A DNA stretch of 64,000 nt, from assembly GCF_023145695.1 (NCBI RefSeq), contig NZ_JAJHVV010000007.1, positions 124,001 to 188,000 of the forward strand. The letters run 5' to 3'. How positions within the stretch are numbered: position 1 is the first letter of the stretch; every line of letters starts with the position of its first letter. Shown in pieces: positions 18,293-27,078 of this stretch. A program made the translations under genes and the position numbers. The DNA comes from Vibrio amylolyticus. GTDB taxonomy: Bacteria > Pseudomonadota > Gammaproteobacteria > Enterobacterales > Vibrionaceae. The notes beneath the pieces are model-generated. The model saw nothing but the letters and a program-made list of their open reading frames with translations. It made no database searches and was not told the DNA's origin.

Positions 18293-19219
18293 ATGATTGA
18301 TAACTTAGACATTCGATCAATGCGAGTCTTGATCGATTTGAATGAAACAAAGAATACGTATTTAACGGCAGAGAGGCTTGACCTATCCCAGTCAGCTGTC
18401 GCAAGAATTCTCACTAAAAATAGAGCAACTCTGAATGACCCACTCTATGTTCGTGTGGCAAATAAGCTCGAACCTACTCCATTAATGGAAGAGCTGATAG
18501 ATAAACTACCCAATATCATAGAAAGCCTTGAGCAAGTCGTCAGCACTAACTTTGATTTTGACCCACATTCACTAACAGGTAGATATCAAATCTTTCTGAA
18601 CCATCCCACTCAGCAACTATTTGGTCATGACATTTTTCAAAAACTCTCAATGGCAGCACCTAATGCAACCTGGTATTTAAAGGGTTGGGAGTCCAACGCC
18701 GTTGAGCAATTTCTTGACGATAGAGCCACAGTTGGCATCAATTACTTTGCAAGTAATTACCCGAAATCCATCGTTCAGCAAACCTTTGCAAAAGATGAGT
18801 TTCTTGTGTTTGCCCAGCCTAATCACCCACTATTTAAAAAGACGGTACTCTCTTGGCAAGAGATCTATGAATATCCTTTTATCTCTTTGTCTGTACCAAG
18901 TTGGGATGAAAAACAAGAAAAGTTTAACCAAGTGTGCAACGCGCTAGGCGGTGTGCCTCAAATCAAACTGCAAACCGATAGTATCTCATTAGCGATTCAA
19001 GCGGCTGAAAACTCACAGATGTTACTGCCTTCTTCACTTAGGATTTGCGACCCTTCACTCACGTCGCTAAAACCACTAAAGCTCACCATAGATAAGGCTC
19101 AACTTCCCGATACGCCTATCGTGATCTCGTACGCTCAGAAAAATGCCAATAAACCTATCATCAAGTGGGCCATAGAAATGATTACCTCATTGTATGAAGA
19201 GAAAGTCGCTCATGGCTAA
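18293..19219 (+). CDS. LysR-family transcriptional regulator
   Basis: A 308-residue LTTR. The winged helix is at the N-terminus (LDIRSMRVLIDLNETKNTYL, then AERLDLSQSAVARIL). The effector-binding half starts near residue 90 (LTGRYQIFLNHPTQ). The frame is open to a GTG at 18272, but MIDNLDIRSMRVL at 18293 matches the usual LTTR start. Neither start has an ideally spaced ribosome site, so this is unsure by 7 residues. Its stop overlaps the start of the downstream kinase-like gene. It follows an outer-membrane protein gene in the same direction and is one of three LTTRs in this outer-membrane-protein cluster. Confidence 0.88.
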   Translation: MIDNLDIRSMRVLIDLNETKNTYLTAERLDLSQSAVARILTKNRATLNDPLYVRVANKLEPTPLMEELIDKLPNIIESLEQVVSTNFDFDPHSLTGRYQIFLNHPTQQLFGHDIFQKLSMAAPNATWYLKGWESNAVEQFLDDRATVGINYFASNYPKSIVQQTFAKDEFLVFAQPNHPLFKKTVLSWQEIYEYPFISLSVPSWDEKQEKFNQVCNALGGVPQIKLQTDSISLAIQAAENSQMLLPSSLRICDPSLTSLKPLKLTIDKAQLPDTPIVISYAQKNANKPIIKWAIEMITSLYEEKVAHG

Positions 19220-19934
19220 GCGTAATCAAGAATACGTCCACCTCGTTGAGCGGGATGGGACACGATACTGGCTGAAAAAACGTGGCGAAGAAAAGCGTAA
19301 TCCTATGAGCCTAATGATCAACGGTGTACTGACTCTCTATAAACCATGGGCACACCTTACCTTACATAGTGGCCTCACACCTGCACAGCGGTTCGCTAAA
19401 GAGCTCTCGATTCTGGGTGACTGTCAGCGCCTAAACTTGCCTATTCCTCGATTGTATACGGCAGGTAGGGCTTATTTTGTTACGCTATGCGCGGGGAAAC
19501 CCATCACAGAACAACAGGGAGCAAAAAACAAGACGCTGTTCCATTCCGCATTTGACAGCTTGCACGCATTACATAAAGAGAAGATTATTCATGGTCGCCC
19601 TGCCATGCGCGATATGGTGGTGAATGACCAAGGAAATGTTGTGCTCCTTGATTTTGAGGAGGCAAGACGTTCAGAAAGTGCATTGCTTAGAACACGAGAT
19701 ATGTTTCTCTTTATGCTCGATTCATTTCGCCTCTCAGGTGTAAGCCAAAAAACTCGGCTATCGGTCCTGAAGCGGTGGTGTACGACATACCCGCTATCTG
19801 TTGTCCATATTAAGCGACTAAATTGGTTCATCATCAAACTTCTCTGGATACCCAAACTTATATTGCACGTTAGAAAGAATCGATTATCAAAACAGCTACT
19901 GCTCACCCAACGCTTACTTAGCCATATTAAGTAG
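19212..19934 (+). CDS. Bud32/WaaP-like small kinase
   Basis: A 240-residue protein kinase-like fold. The catalytic loop reads IIHGRPAMRDMVVNDQGNVV (about 130-149) and is followed by LLDFEEARR, equivalent to HxD...N and DFG/DFE motifs of Bud32, RIO and LPS-kinase (WaaP/KdkA) families. The N-terminus has a poor glycine loop, as in those families. Its ATG lies inside the last codons of the LysR gene (ATGGCTAA), a coupling arrangement. The target could be an LPS or other envelope sugar, or a protein. The basic C-terminus (RLNWFIIKLLWIPKLILHVRKN in part) suggests membrane association. Genes around it encode outer-membrane proteins. Confidence 0.7.
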   Translation: MAKRNQEYVHLVERDGTRYWLKKRGEEKRNPMSLMINGVLTLYKPWAHLTLHSGLTPAQRFAKELSILGDCQRLNLPIPRLYTAGRAYFVTLCAGKPITEQQGAKNKTLFHSAFDSLHALHKEKIIHGRPAMRDMVVNDQGNVVLLDFEEARRSESALLRTRDMFLFMLDSFRLSGVSQKTRLSVLKRWCTTYPLSVVHIKRLNWFIIKLLWIPKLILHVRKNRLSKQLLLTQRLLSHIK

Positions 19935-20108
19935 AAATATTGAATAGCTAGTTTGACTTACTATGTAATTTAGCTAAATCATTATATAATGAAAAAGCAT
20001 ACCTGGTATAACCTTTGGGTAATTGTTAGTTATAAGCATTGCTATATATTGACTCCAAATTTTCGAAGTAAAAGGACGTTACTTCTCACCCTCTTTTGGA
20101 GTAATGTT

Positions 20109-20912
20109 ATGAAAAACACCACCACCCTTTCCTTGTCGGCTATCGCTACATCTGTCGCTGTACTGCTCTCTTCTAATGTATTGGCTGAAGATGAAATCCA
20201 AGATATGTCCGATCCGCTTGCCGTCTTTACCCAAGCCGGTCTTGGTTATACAGACAAAGGCTTAAACCTAAAGATTGGTCAAACCTACGATACTGGTAGC
20301 GACATAACCATGGGTATGAACATCATCGAAGTAAAAGGCATTGCGGGTGAGGCGATGGGCTGGAACGGTCGTGGTGCTGATGACAGTATTGACTCACTGC
20401 GCTACCGTAACTTTACTGTCGATTTAACAAACGGACGCGGTGCTCAAGTTGATGTTAATCTTGGATTTGATGGACCACGTGGAACTCAAGGCTCAGCGTC
20501 TTACAGCTTTATTCAAGCTCTGCCGAAAATGGGACCAGTAAACCTTTACCCGCTTGCAGGAATGGGGGTCGCGTTCGGTGACTCATTTGATACAGATAAC
20601 GCCGGAGCACTACAAGCTCAAGACCGTTGGGATATTCACGGTACCTTCTATGTTGCAGGCCTTTACGGTAAAGTCGAAATTACCGATAAAATTTGGTTGA
20701 ACTATAACCCAATGTACATGGGTAGCGTATCCGGTTCTGATGCTTACAAAGCAAATGCTTTTGGGATTGAAAGCGGTAAAATTTTACTTCACGAAGCGGT
20801 TGTAAGTTACCAAATAAATCCACGTTCAAACGTACGTTATTACGCTAACTGGAACGAAAATAACCGCTTTGAGACAGGCGATCATAGAATTGAGTACAAC
20901 TACCAATTCTAA
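20109..20912 (+). CDS. Outer-membrane beta-barrel protein, paralogue of the one at 28345
   Basis: A 267-residue exported protein. A signal peptide ends VLAEDE (about residue 25), and the mature protein starts with DPLAVFTQAGLGYTDKGLNL. This matches DPTKIVTKAGLAYVDGVQFS at the same point of the protein encoded at 28345-29031, so the two appear paralogous. It ends in an aromatic strand (RIEYNYQF) typical of Bam substrates. The start at 20109 has GGAG upstream; an in-frame extension to 19989 has no ribosome site and would bury the signal peptide. No copy of the 17-bp palindrome was found in its upstream 170 bases. Confidence 0.78.
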   Translation: MKNTTTLSLSAIATSVAVLLSSNVLAEDEIQDMSDPLAVFTQAGLGYTDKGLNLKIGQTYDTGSDITMGMNIIEVKGIAGEAMGWNGRGADDSIDSLRYRNFTVDLTNGRGAQVDVNLGFDGPRGTQGSASYSFIQALPKMGPVNLYPLAGMGVAFGDSFDTDNAGALQAQDRWDIHGTFYVAGLYGKVEITDKIWLNYNPMYMGSVSGSDAYKANAFGIESGKILLHEAVVSYQINPRSNVRYYANWNENNRFETGDHRIEYNYQF

Positions 20913-20938
20913 TGACTAGATGCGTGGTTATTAAATAG

Positions 20939-20974
20939 AAAAGCCGATAGTGAATCTCTTCACTATCGGCTTTT
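20939..20974. terminator. Bidirectional terminator between outer-membrane protein and LysR genes
   Basis: AAAAGCCGATAGTGAA and TTCACTATCGGCTTTT form a perfect 16-bp stem with a TCTC loop. A-rich and T-rich edges let it serve both convergent genes. Confidence 0.92.
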
Positions 20975-21005
20975 CTAAATAGGTCATAAATAAACTTAAG
21001 TTTCG

Positions 21006-21923
21006 TTACTGAATCATCTCTGGTGGAATAAGCCCATCACAGATTGACTCAATCCATCTGAATTTCTCAGATTTTAGATATTTACTGTTATACAGTAACC
21101 CCACTTTTATCTCATTACGCTTTTCGACATCAAACACGTTTACGTAACTGTACTTGTTGTTATCAAGTACATCCATCAATGAAACAGGCGCAACAAACAC
21201 CATATCCGTATTACGTACTGCGCTTAAGAGCGGGTTAACGGATTGGCATCTAAGCTTAGGTCTAAAATAATCTTCTGTCTCAACAAAGTCGGCTAAGAGC
21301 ATATGCCTATGATTAAACTCAGGGATGATCAATCCACCAATATCGTATTTAACCATGTCATTAACCGAGACGGTTTTTCCCGCTAACGCATGTTGCTTAC
21401 GCACAATACCGACAAAGTTAAGCAAGCCAACCGGAACTTGCCTTAGCTCTTTAGACACGTCTAAAGGATAGTAGCTGAGTGCGAAATCAAGCTCACCATT
21501 AATCAACTCTGCGGCCGTTTTCGCAGAATAATTCATAAGTTCGACAGTAACATTAGGTGCAGAATTCGTAATCGCTTCACATATCCTGTAGCCATAGCTC
21601 TCGATTAAAAAACCGTTCATTGCGATTCTAATCACGCCGACCTGTTTTTCAGGTAGAAATTCTTCACCGGATAAGGCTTCGGTTAGGTCTTCAAACACTT
21701 TAGGCAGGCGTTCTGCGAGTTCTTCACCTTTGGGTGTTAATTTTAATCCGCGCGATTGGCGAATAAACAACGGGTCCCCTAGCTGAGTTCTTAGCTTAGC
21801 AAGGTTGCGGCTGACCGCAGGCTGACTTGTATTTAGACGTTCTGCAGTTCTATTGGTATTTTTCTCTTGCAGTAAAACCAACAAGGTTTTCAACAAATTC
21901 AGGTCAAGTTGATGAAGATTCAT
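21006..21923 (-). CDS. LysR-family transcriptional regulator
   Basis: A 305-residue LTTR with the helix-turn-helix LNTSQPAVSRNLAKLRTQLG (about 30-49) and PLFIRQSRGLKLTPKGEEL, followed by a full effector domain. MNLHQLDLNLLKTL at 21923 is the family-like start and has GAGG 8 bases upstream; the 24 residues available before it are not conserved in character. It is convergent with the outer-membrane protein gene at 20109 and downstream of a chemoreceptor on the same strand. It belongs to the LeuO/NodD-like set by its ExNxxxxAERLxxSQPAxSR pattern, as do its neighbours. Confidence 0.9.
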   Translation of the reverse strand: MNLHQLDLNLLKTLLVLLQEKNTNRTAERLNTSQPAVSRNLAKLRTQLGDPLFIRQSRGLKLTPKGEELAERLPKVFEDLTEALSGEEFLPEKQVGVIRIAMNGFLIESYGYRICEAITNSAPNVTVELMNYSAKTAAELINGELDFALSYYPLDVSKELRQVPVGLLNFVGIVRKQHALAGKTVSVNDMVKYDIGGLIIPEFNHRHMLLADFVETEDYFRPKLRCQSVNPLLSAVRNTDMVFVAPVSLMDVLDNNKYSYVNVFDVEKRNEIKVGLLYNSKYLKSEKFRWIESICDGLIPPEMIQ

Positions 21924-22111
21924 CAAGGGTTCCTCATATCGGGACGACGACTCAATACTAATAAGATGGCTCTCAGCAAGCAGCGAACCATCCATAAAGA
22001 TATCAATTATGTCATATCAATGCATTCAGTAGGGAAATATTTACTAACGAGAGTGCATTTTGTTATTTCATTACCCATCTGAATGATGGGCTCTATCAAG
22101 TTAAATGGCGG

Positions 22112-23974
22112 CTAAACAATAAATTGGTTTAGTTGTTTATTTTGTTCTTCAATGTGCTCAGACTGCTTATTCACTTGCTCACTCGTGTGAGAAGCTTTGT
22201 CAGCAACTTTGTCTGACAACTCTTTAATGCTAACGGTATTATTATTGATCTCTTCAGCAACTAAGCTCTGCTCTTCGGCCGCTGATGCAATTTGAATGTT
22301 CATTTCCGTTATCGAAGAGATAGCCGAACGAATATCTTCCAAGGCATGGTTCGCCGTTTGCGCCTGCTCTACCGTTGACATTGCTAGGCTATGACTCGTA
22401 TTCATTGTCTTCGTCACCGATTGAGATCCTTGCTGTAACTTATCTATCATCGAGCGAATTTCGGTGGTTGAGTCTTGTGTACGCTGAGCAAGTGTTCTCA
22501 CCTCATCGGCAACAACCGCAAACCCTCGACCAGACTCTCCCGCACGAGCCGCTTCTATCGCTGCGTTAAGCGCCAATAGATTCGTTTGGTCAGCAATCTC
22601 ATTAATAACACTCACTATTGACTCGATATCGCCAATAGAGTTCCCTAAATCTTTTACCGCACGCATCGAATCATCAAGCTGATCACCTAAGTTTTGAATT
22701 GCACGTGTTGTCTCAAGTACGATGCTGCTCCCTTCTCCCGCGGCAGTATCCGCAGTCTGCGCAGATTCTGCCGCACTTTGAGCATTTTGGGCAACAAGAC
22801 TTGATGTCGTCGACATCTCATTCATTGCGGTTGCAAGCTGTTCAACTTCTTGCTGTTGGGTATGCAATAAGCCTTCAGAGTCTTTTGCACTGTTGGCAGC
22901 CACATTTGAATATTCCGTAATTTGAGTCGCCGTTTGTTTCGTTCCTTGAATAAGCTCTTGAATGATCGAGACAAACCCATTGAAGCTAATAGCGAGCTCT
23001 TTAAACTCTTGATCTGTATTGGTGTCTAATCGCTTGGTTAAATCACCATCACCCGATGCAACGTTTTTCATTGCTTCGTTTAGTGCCGATAATGGGCGCA
23101 TTAATACTTTCATTGCGCCAACGTAAATCACAAAAGACAGAGTCAAGATGGCTAAGAACAAAATGAAAACCGTTTTTTTCATCTCTTCAAGAGGAAGGTG
23201 GGTCTCTTCATATGGCAGCAAAATACCAACCGACCAATTTCCTACTTTCGTCGGGTGGAAATCAAGGTAGTACTCTTTGCCTTGAACCGTCACTAATTCG
23301 GTGTTTTCAATAATGCGACTACGATTGGTGAATGTAGACATGTTCTGACCATTGAGTTTGCTATTAGGGTGAGCAATCACAGTGCCGTCGCCATCGACAA
23401 CAAATACTGTCGCGTATTCCAACTCAACCGCTGAAATCAGTGTCGCCAGAGAGGTTAAATCAACATCAAAAAATGAGGCGCCAATAAATCCACCATTGCC
23501 ATAGATAGGCTGAGAGATAGAAATCAAAACCGCGCCCGTGCCTTCATCAACATAAGGTTTGGTTAGGCTCTGCGACCCATTTCGTTTTGCATCCTGATAC
23601 CAAGGACGTGAACGAGAATCCCAATTAGATGGGGCTGTCCATCCTGAGTCGTTGTGAATAATTGAACCATCGTTCTCATAACCAATGCCTGCCGTTACGA
23701 AAACACTTCTTAGGCTCGGCTGTTCTATGAGGCCTTTTACGTCTTGCGAATCGGCACTCGCTAATAACTCTGATAGGTAGTTGGCCAGGTTTCGTTTTCC
23801 TTGTAACTCACTATGTATGACTTCAGCAACTTGACTAGAGGCCAACTCAATGGTGGATTCAATGGTGTTTTCCACTTCTTGGCTTATGGTGCGGTATTGA
23901 ATAAAGGTTAATACAGACAGCCCGACTAAGCTGATAACTGTACCTAACGCTAATACTTTTGTGCTGAACTTCAT
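22112..23974 (-). CDS. Methyl-accepting chemotaxis protein with double-Cache sensor
   Basis: A 620-residue chemoreceptor. TM1 is near residues 7-27 and TM2 near 268-288 ([20 protein letters not shown]). The periplasmic part carries dCache features ([38 protein letters not shown]). A HAMP follows ([20 protein letters not shown]), then the signalling hairpin with tip [19 protein letters not shown]. There is no visible C-terminal pentapeptide. The SRPWYxxA and ISISQPIY motifs are typical of Cache domains that bind amino acids or small carboxylates or amines, but the ligand is not assignable. The 17-bp palindrome lies about 75 bases upstream of the start, so it probably shares control with the nearby envelope genes. 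Confidence 0.93.
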   Translation of the reverse strand: MKFSTKVLALGTVISLVGLSVLTFIQYRTISQEVENTIESTIELASSQVAEVIHSELQGKRNLANYLSELLASADSQDVKGLIEQPSLRSVFVTAGIGYENDGSIIHNDSGWTAPSNWDSRSRPWYQDAKRNGSQSLTKPYVDEGTGAVLISISQPIYGNGGFIGASFFDVDLTSLATLISAVELEYATVFVVDGDGTVIAHPNSKLNGQNMSTFTNRSRIIENTELVTVQGKEYYLDFHPTKVGNWSVGILLPYEETHLPLEEMKKTVFILFLAILTLSFVIYVGAMKVLMRPLSALNEAMKNVASGDGDLTKRLDTNTDQEFKELAISFNGFVSIIQELIQGTKQTATQITEYSNVAANSAKDSEGLLHTQQQEVEQLATAMNEMSTTSSLVAQNAQSAAESAQTADTAAGEGSSIVLETTRAIQNLGDQLDDSMRAVKDLGNSIGDIESIVSVINEIADQTNLLALNAAIEAARAGESGRGFAVVADEVRTLAQRTQDSTTEIRSMIDKLQQGSQSVTKTMNTSHSLAMSTVEQAQTANHALEDIRSAISSITEMNIQIASAAEEQSLVAEEINNNTVSIKELSDKVADKASHTSEQVNKQSEHIEEQNKQLNQFIV

Positions 23975-24048
23975 AAATCTAAAGGATCCTAATAGGAAAG
24001 GTGAGTAAAGATTGGGCGACAGTTTAGCGATATACCAAATTTTGCATA

Positions 24049-24065
24049 GGAATAACGCTTATTCC
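24049..24065. promoter_or_regulatory. 17-bp palindromic operator, copy 2
   Basis: GGAATAACGCTTATTCC has the same perfect arms as the other copies. Its centre is about 31 bases before a minus-strand TAAACT that could be the -10 element of the chemoreceptor gene at 22112-23974. It sits on the chemoreceptor side of the divergent region. Confidence 0.65.
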
Positions 24066-24171
24066 TGATATCACATGCAAAGCGTCCGCCCCTCTTAAAG
24101 CACCACAAATAAAAAAGGGCCTTTAGTTCCAAATAATCAAGTCGAAGTTTATAAAGGTTGAATGCCAACTC

Positions 24172-24188
24172 GGAATAACGATTATTCC
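24172..24188. promoter_or_regulatory. 17-bp palindromic operator, copy 3
   Basis: GGAATAACGATTATTCC is a perfect-arm palindrome 61 bases before the start of the membrane protein at 24249. A TAAAGT at 24209-24214 is a plausible -10 element, with the palindrome centre about 29 bases upstream of it. Two copies back-to-back in one divergent region suggest each serves its own promoter. Confidence 0.65.
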
Positions 24189-24248
24189 AAAAAAAATTTA
24201 ACGATGTGTAAAGTACGCAGCAGATCAATAAATAAGGTAGAACACATC

Positions 24249-24755
24249 ATGTCGACCAATAACGAAACCCCAGCACCAAAGGATGGGCTATGGGTTAAAT
24301 TGACGAGGACTGTCAAAACCACCCTACTCTTTATTTTTAAAGCCGTTATGACCCTAGGTATATTAGTAGGCTCATCCGTTGGATTATCTAAGCTTGGAAC
24401 TATTCACGGTAAAGATATCCCTGAAGAGTACTTTTCAAATGGCTACCCTACTATTTTGAAGCTCCTAGATTCTGAAATCTTTATGGGGTTCGTCTTCTTC
24501 GTTACTGTCGCCATCATCGTTTACGTTATCTACCTCTTCTGGCAGTTACATGAAGTCGCTGTTCATAAAGCTGCAGAGATGTCGAGCGCGCATACTCAAA
24601 TCGTATTTGCACTGTCATTGTGTGGCCTATTTATTGATAAAGCATGGTGGGTACTTGCCATCATCATCGCATTTGCACGTTGGGACGTTCTTGCAAGAGA
24701 GCTTTCAAACATCATCCGTAACGGCCGTAACCCAGCAGCGAAAGTAGAGGAATAA
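24249..24755 (+). CDS. Inner-membrane protein paired with HlyD-like protein (YibI/YiaW-like context)
   Basis: A 168-residue membrane protein with about three to four helices: LLFIFKAVMTLGILVGSSVG (about 28-47), FMGFVFFVTVAIIVYVIYLF (about 90-109) and IVFALSLCGLFIDKAWWVLA (about 125-144). No motif is recognised. It is immediately followed, 3 bases on, by an HlyD-family protein. E. coli pairs small inner-membrane proteins with HlyD-like proteins in the same way (YibI-YibH, YiaW-YiaV), so this is likely the equivalent partner. The start at 24249 is chosen because the longer frame from 24162 would code through the palindromic operator. Confidence 0.7.
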   Translation: MSTNNETPAPKDGLWVKLTRTVKTTLLFIFKAVMTLGILVGSSVGLSKLGTIHGKDIPEEYFSNGYPTILKLLDSEIFMGFVFFVTVAIIVYVIYLFWQLHEVAVHKAAEMSSAHTQIVFALSLCGLFIDKAWWVLAIIIAFARWDVLARELSNIIRNGRNPAAKVEE

Positions 24756-24758
24756 GCC

Positions 24759-25790
24759 ATGAAAGAAATAATGCTCCCTTATGTCCTTATCTGTTGGATC
24801 CTTGTAAAAACAGGGGTTGTTGCATGGACATTGCGTAACGCAGTTATCATCATTGGTACGGGTGTAATGCTCGCATTTGCACTCTTTACTGCGCACCGTT
24901 TTTGGTCTCCTGCAGACTTAACAGACTCGACAACAGTAAAAGCACCGCATGCGGTTCTTAGTCCACTGTTAGGTCAAGAAGTTGAACAGGTATTTGTTGA
25001 CCATAACCAGATGGTAAAAAAAGGTGACCTGATCTATACGTTGAAAGCGGAAGATACCGAATACCAACTTGAAGGTTTAGATGCACAGCAAAAAGCACTG
25101 CGTGCTGAGATATTGGCGTTGACTCTTAAAATTGAAAACGACGAACGTAACCTTGACCGTTTAAAGAGATTGGATGATTTTGCGCAGCAATCAACACGTG
25201 ATGATCTTCAAACCAGTATCGAGTCAACACATGCTCAAATTGCTTCCGCTAACGCACAAATTCTTGCGATTGATGCTCAAGTAGCAACGGCTAAATGGCA
25301 AAATGCTCGTCGTGAAGTGCGTGCCCCATTTGATGGGCAGCTTGCAATCACAAACCTTGTTGACGGAACGCGTGTTGGTAACATGCACCTATACAATACA
25401 GGCAAAAAATTCGTGGAGATGCGTATTGCAGACCAAACGTTCCGCGGCATTGAGATCGGCCAATTTGCTGAATTCTATGTTGATTCCTACCCAGGTGAAA
25501 TCTTCCGTGGCCGAGTACACAGTGTCACAACGGGTACGGGTGAAGCGCGTGTATCTGTACTTAATGGTTCACAGCATGTTCGCCAACACGTTGGCAACAA
25601 CATGGGCTCACATGGTCGTACTATTGTTATTGAATTTGACGAACCTGAAGGTTACAACGTGCCAATTGGTGCAACGGGTTCAGGTTGGGTTTCTGCTAAA
25701 AAGCCTCACCCAATGCTTGGCTTTATGGACATCATTGGTGGTGCAACGGTTCGCTTGAAATCATACAAAGCGTACCTATCGGCTCTGTAA
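24759..25790 (+). CDS. HlyD-family membrane fusion protein (YibH/YiaV-like)
   Basis: A 343-residue inner-membrane-anchored adaptor. Two N-terminal hydrophobic segments (MLPYVLICWILVKTGVVAW; IIIGTGVMLAFALF) precede a lipoyl half (VFVDHNQMVKKGDLIYTL, about 75-95). A coiled-coil hairpin (about 100-180), the second lipoyl half (VRAPFDGQLAITNLVDG) and a beta-barrel follow. Unlike the RND adaptor at 2726 there is no RND pump or channel beside it, only the small membrane protein upstream. It resembles the AaeA/YibH type, which works with small or aromatic-acid exporters. The substrate is unknown. The gene is expressed from the palindrome-bearing promoter upstream of its partner. Confidence 0.82.
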   Translation: MKEIMLPYVLICWILVKTGVVAWTLRNAVIIIGTGVMLAFALFTAHRFWSPADLTDSTTVKAPHAVLSPLLGQEVEQVFVDHNQMVKKGDLIYTLKAEDTEYQLEGLDAQQKALRAEILALTLKIENDERNLDRLKRLDDFAQQSTRDDLQTSIESTHAQIASANAQILAIDAQVATAKWQNARREVRAPFDGQLAITNLVDGTRVGNMHLYNTGKKFVEMRIADQTFRGIEIGQFAEFYVDSYPGEIFRGRVHSVTTGTGEARVSVLNGSQHVRQHVGNNMGSHGRTIVIEFDEPEGYNVPIGATGSGWVSAKKPHPMLGFMDIIGGATVRLKSYKAYLSAL

Positions 25791-25800
25791 TTATCGCTCC

Positions 25801-25836
25801 CCCTGTTATCACTTTCTACACATAGTGATAACAGGG
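25801..25836 (+). terminator. Stem-loop after HlyD-like gene
   Basis: CCCTGTTATCAC and GTGATAACAGGG form a perfect 12-bp stem 10 bases after the stop. The U-tract is weak, but a second hairpin follows. Confidence 0.6.
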
Positions 25837-25858
25837 CGATAAAAGCCAAAACACATAA

Positions 25859-25895
25859 AAAAAAGGGAAGCTAATCATTAGTTTCCCTTTTTTGT
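25859..25895. terminator. Bidirectional terminator between HlyD-like and LysR genes
   Basis: AAGGGAAGCTAA pairs with TTAGTTTCCCTT (one G-T pair), flanked by A-runs on the left and T-runs on the right. It can end transcription of both convergent genes. Confidence 0.8.
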
Positions 25896-25914
25896 TCAAA
25901 AATTTGATAGAGCG

Positions 25915-26733
25915 TTATTTATTCCCCTCTATCCACGCCTCAACATTGTTTTTGATAATCGGCTCCATAATGCTTGCTAACCACTGTTGCTTTGGCGAAT
26001 GACGAAGGGCCGCTTTGATGATTAACGCCACATCTAGATTGAGTTTATGGTGATGCTCTGACTCAAAATAAGGTTCATATTTAAGGGTAAAGCAGGTGTC
26101 CATTAGCTCATTCATCACGACCTGATTATCAACAATAATCCCGACGTCAATATTAGGATCAAGCACTCGAAAATGCTCAGTCGTGTCGTTAACGCCCGGT
26201 ATTAAAAACTTTACGTATTCTCCGTCTTTATTCCCCGCGAAATACCCTGCACCAGAGTGAATCCGTTTTTGATAAAAGGTTTGTGGCTTATCGTTAATCG
26301 CGTGAAGACCAATATCCACTTCTTCTGCCAATATCAACGCTTCCGAATTTTGAGTCCATTGACGTAACTCAATAACAGCTTGAGTCTCTTTTCTCAATGC
26401 CACAATCAAATCTTTACCAATATTGGCCAAATAAGGGCTAACAATATGAATCGTCACCTTATCCAAGGACATTGGGGCAAACTGCTCAGGCTCGAGTGCT
26501 ATTGTAAGTTGCTCAAGAGCATTTCTGACTTTAGGTTCAATCGACTCGGCGTAACTGGTGGGAACAAGCCCCATCGAGTTTCTCAAAAAAAGCGGATCCC
26601 CTAAATCTTCGCGCAACTGCGCCAATACTTTGGACACATAAGACTGTGAACGGCCCAACTTGGTTGCCGCCCTTTGCGTAGAGCGTGTATGCATTAACGC
26701 TAAGAATACATGTAGGGCATTTAAGTCATTCAT
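25915..26733 (-). CDS. LysR-family regulator, short effector domain
   Basis: A 272-residue LTTR, shorter than the usual 290-330. The helix-turn-helix is clear (ATKLGRSQSYVSKVLAQLR, about 23-41), followed by PLFLRNSMGLVPTSYAESI. The effector-binding half looks trimmed and lacks a normal length of the second lobe. It is divergent from the FadL-like gene, and the palindrome at 26950 lies in the shared intergenic region, the classic place for an LTTR operator. That makes it the first candidate for the palindrome-binding protein, although the palindrome is not a T-N11-A box. Confidence 0.88.
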   Translation of the reverse strand: MNDLNALHVFLALMHTRSTQRAATKLGRSQSYVSKVLAQLREDLGDPLFLRNSMGLVPTSYAESIEPKVRNALEQLTIALEPEQFAPMSLDKVTIHIVSPYLANIGKDLIVALRKETQAVIELRQWTQNSEALILAEEVDIGLHAINDKPQTFYQKRIHSGAGYFAGNKDGEYVKFLIPGVNDTTEHFRVLDPNIDVGIIVDNQVVMNELMDTCFTLKYEPYFESEHHHKLNLDVALIIKAALRHSPKQQWLASIMEPIIKNNVEAWIEGNK

Positions 26734-27078
26734 TTAAGTCATCACTGTCTGTTTTTATTTCTACTGTTATTAAAAAGTGTATTGAAATGGATTATTGAGC
26801 CTAGATTTGAGCATCTAGTTTTATTGTTATTTTATAAGTCTATCATTTCAGCCAGCTCAAAGACCTCTTAAATTTCAAGGTTATATCTCAGCATCGAAAG
26901 ACCTTTCTGGCTCAAGTCGTTTTTAAACCTACATTGCAAGTATTAAGTCGGAATAAGCTTTATTCCAATTGTACGGGAACGTTTAGTTACAATTCAACGC
27001 AAATTTACCCGTCTATGTCACAAGGATTCATAGGCTTTCGTTAGAGGCAGGGAAGCTTCCTATAAGAGTGACTAAATA
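26734..27078. other. Divergent LysR / FadL-like promoter region
   Basis: A 345-bp AT-rich intergenic region with no coding frame. It holds the fourth palindrome copy (26950-26966) and a TACAAT (26988-26993) suitable as a -10 element for the FadL-like operon. Confidence 0.6.
26950..26966. promoter_or_regulatory. 17-bp palindromic operator, copy 4
   Basis: GGAATAAGCTTTATTCC is a perfect-arm palindrome. Its centre is about 30 bases upstream of TACAAT at 26988, giving nearly the same spacing as copies 2 and 3, which would place it at about -41 of a start site. It is 113 bases before the FadL-like start. Confidence 0.68.
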
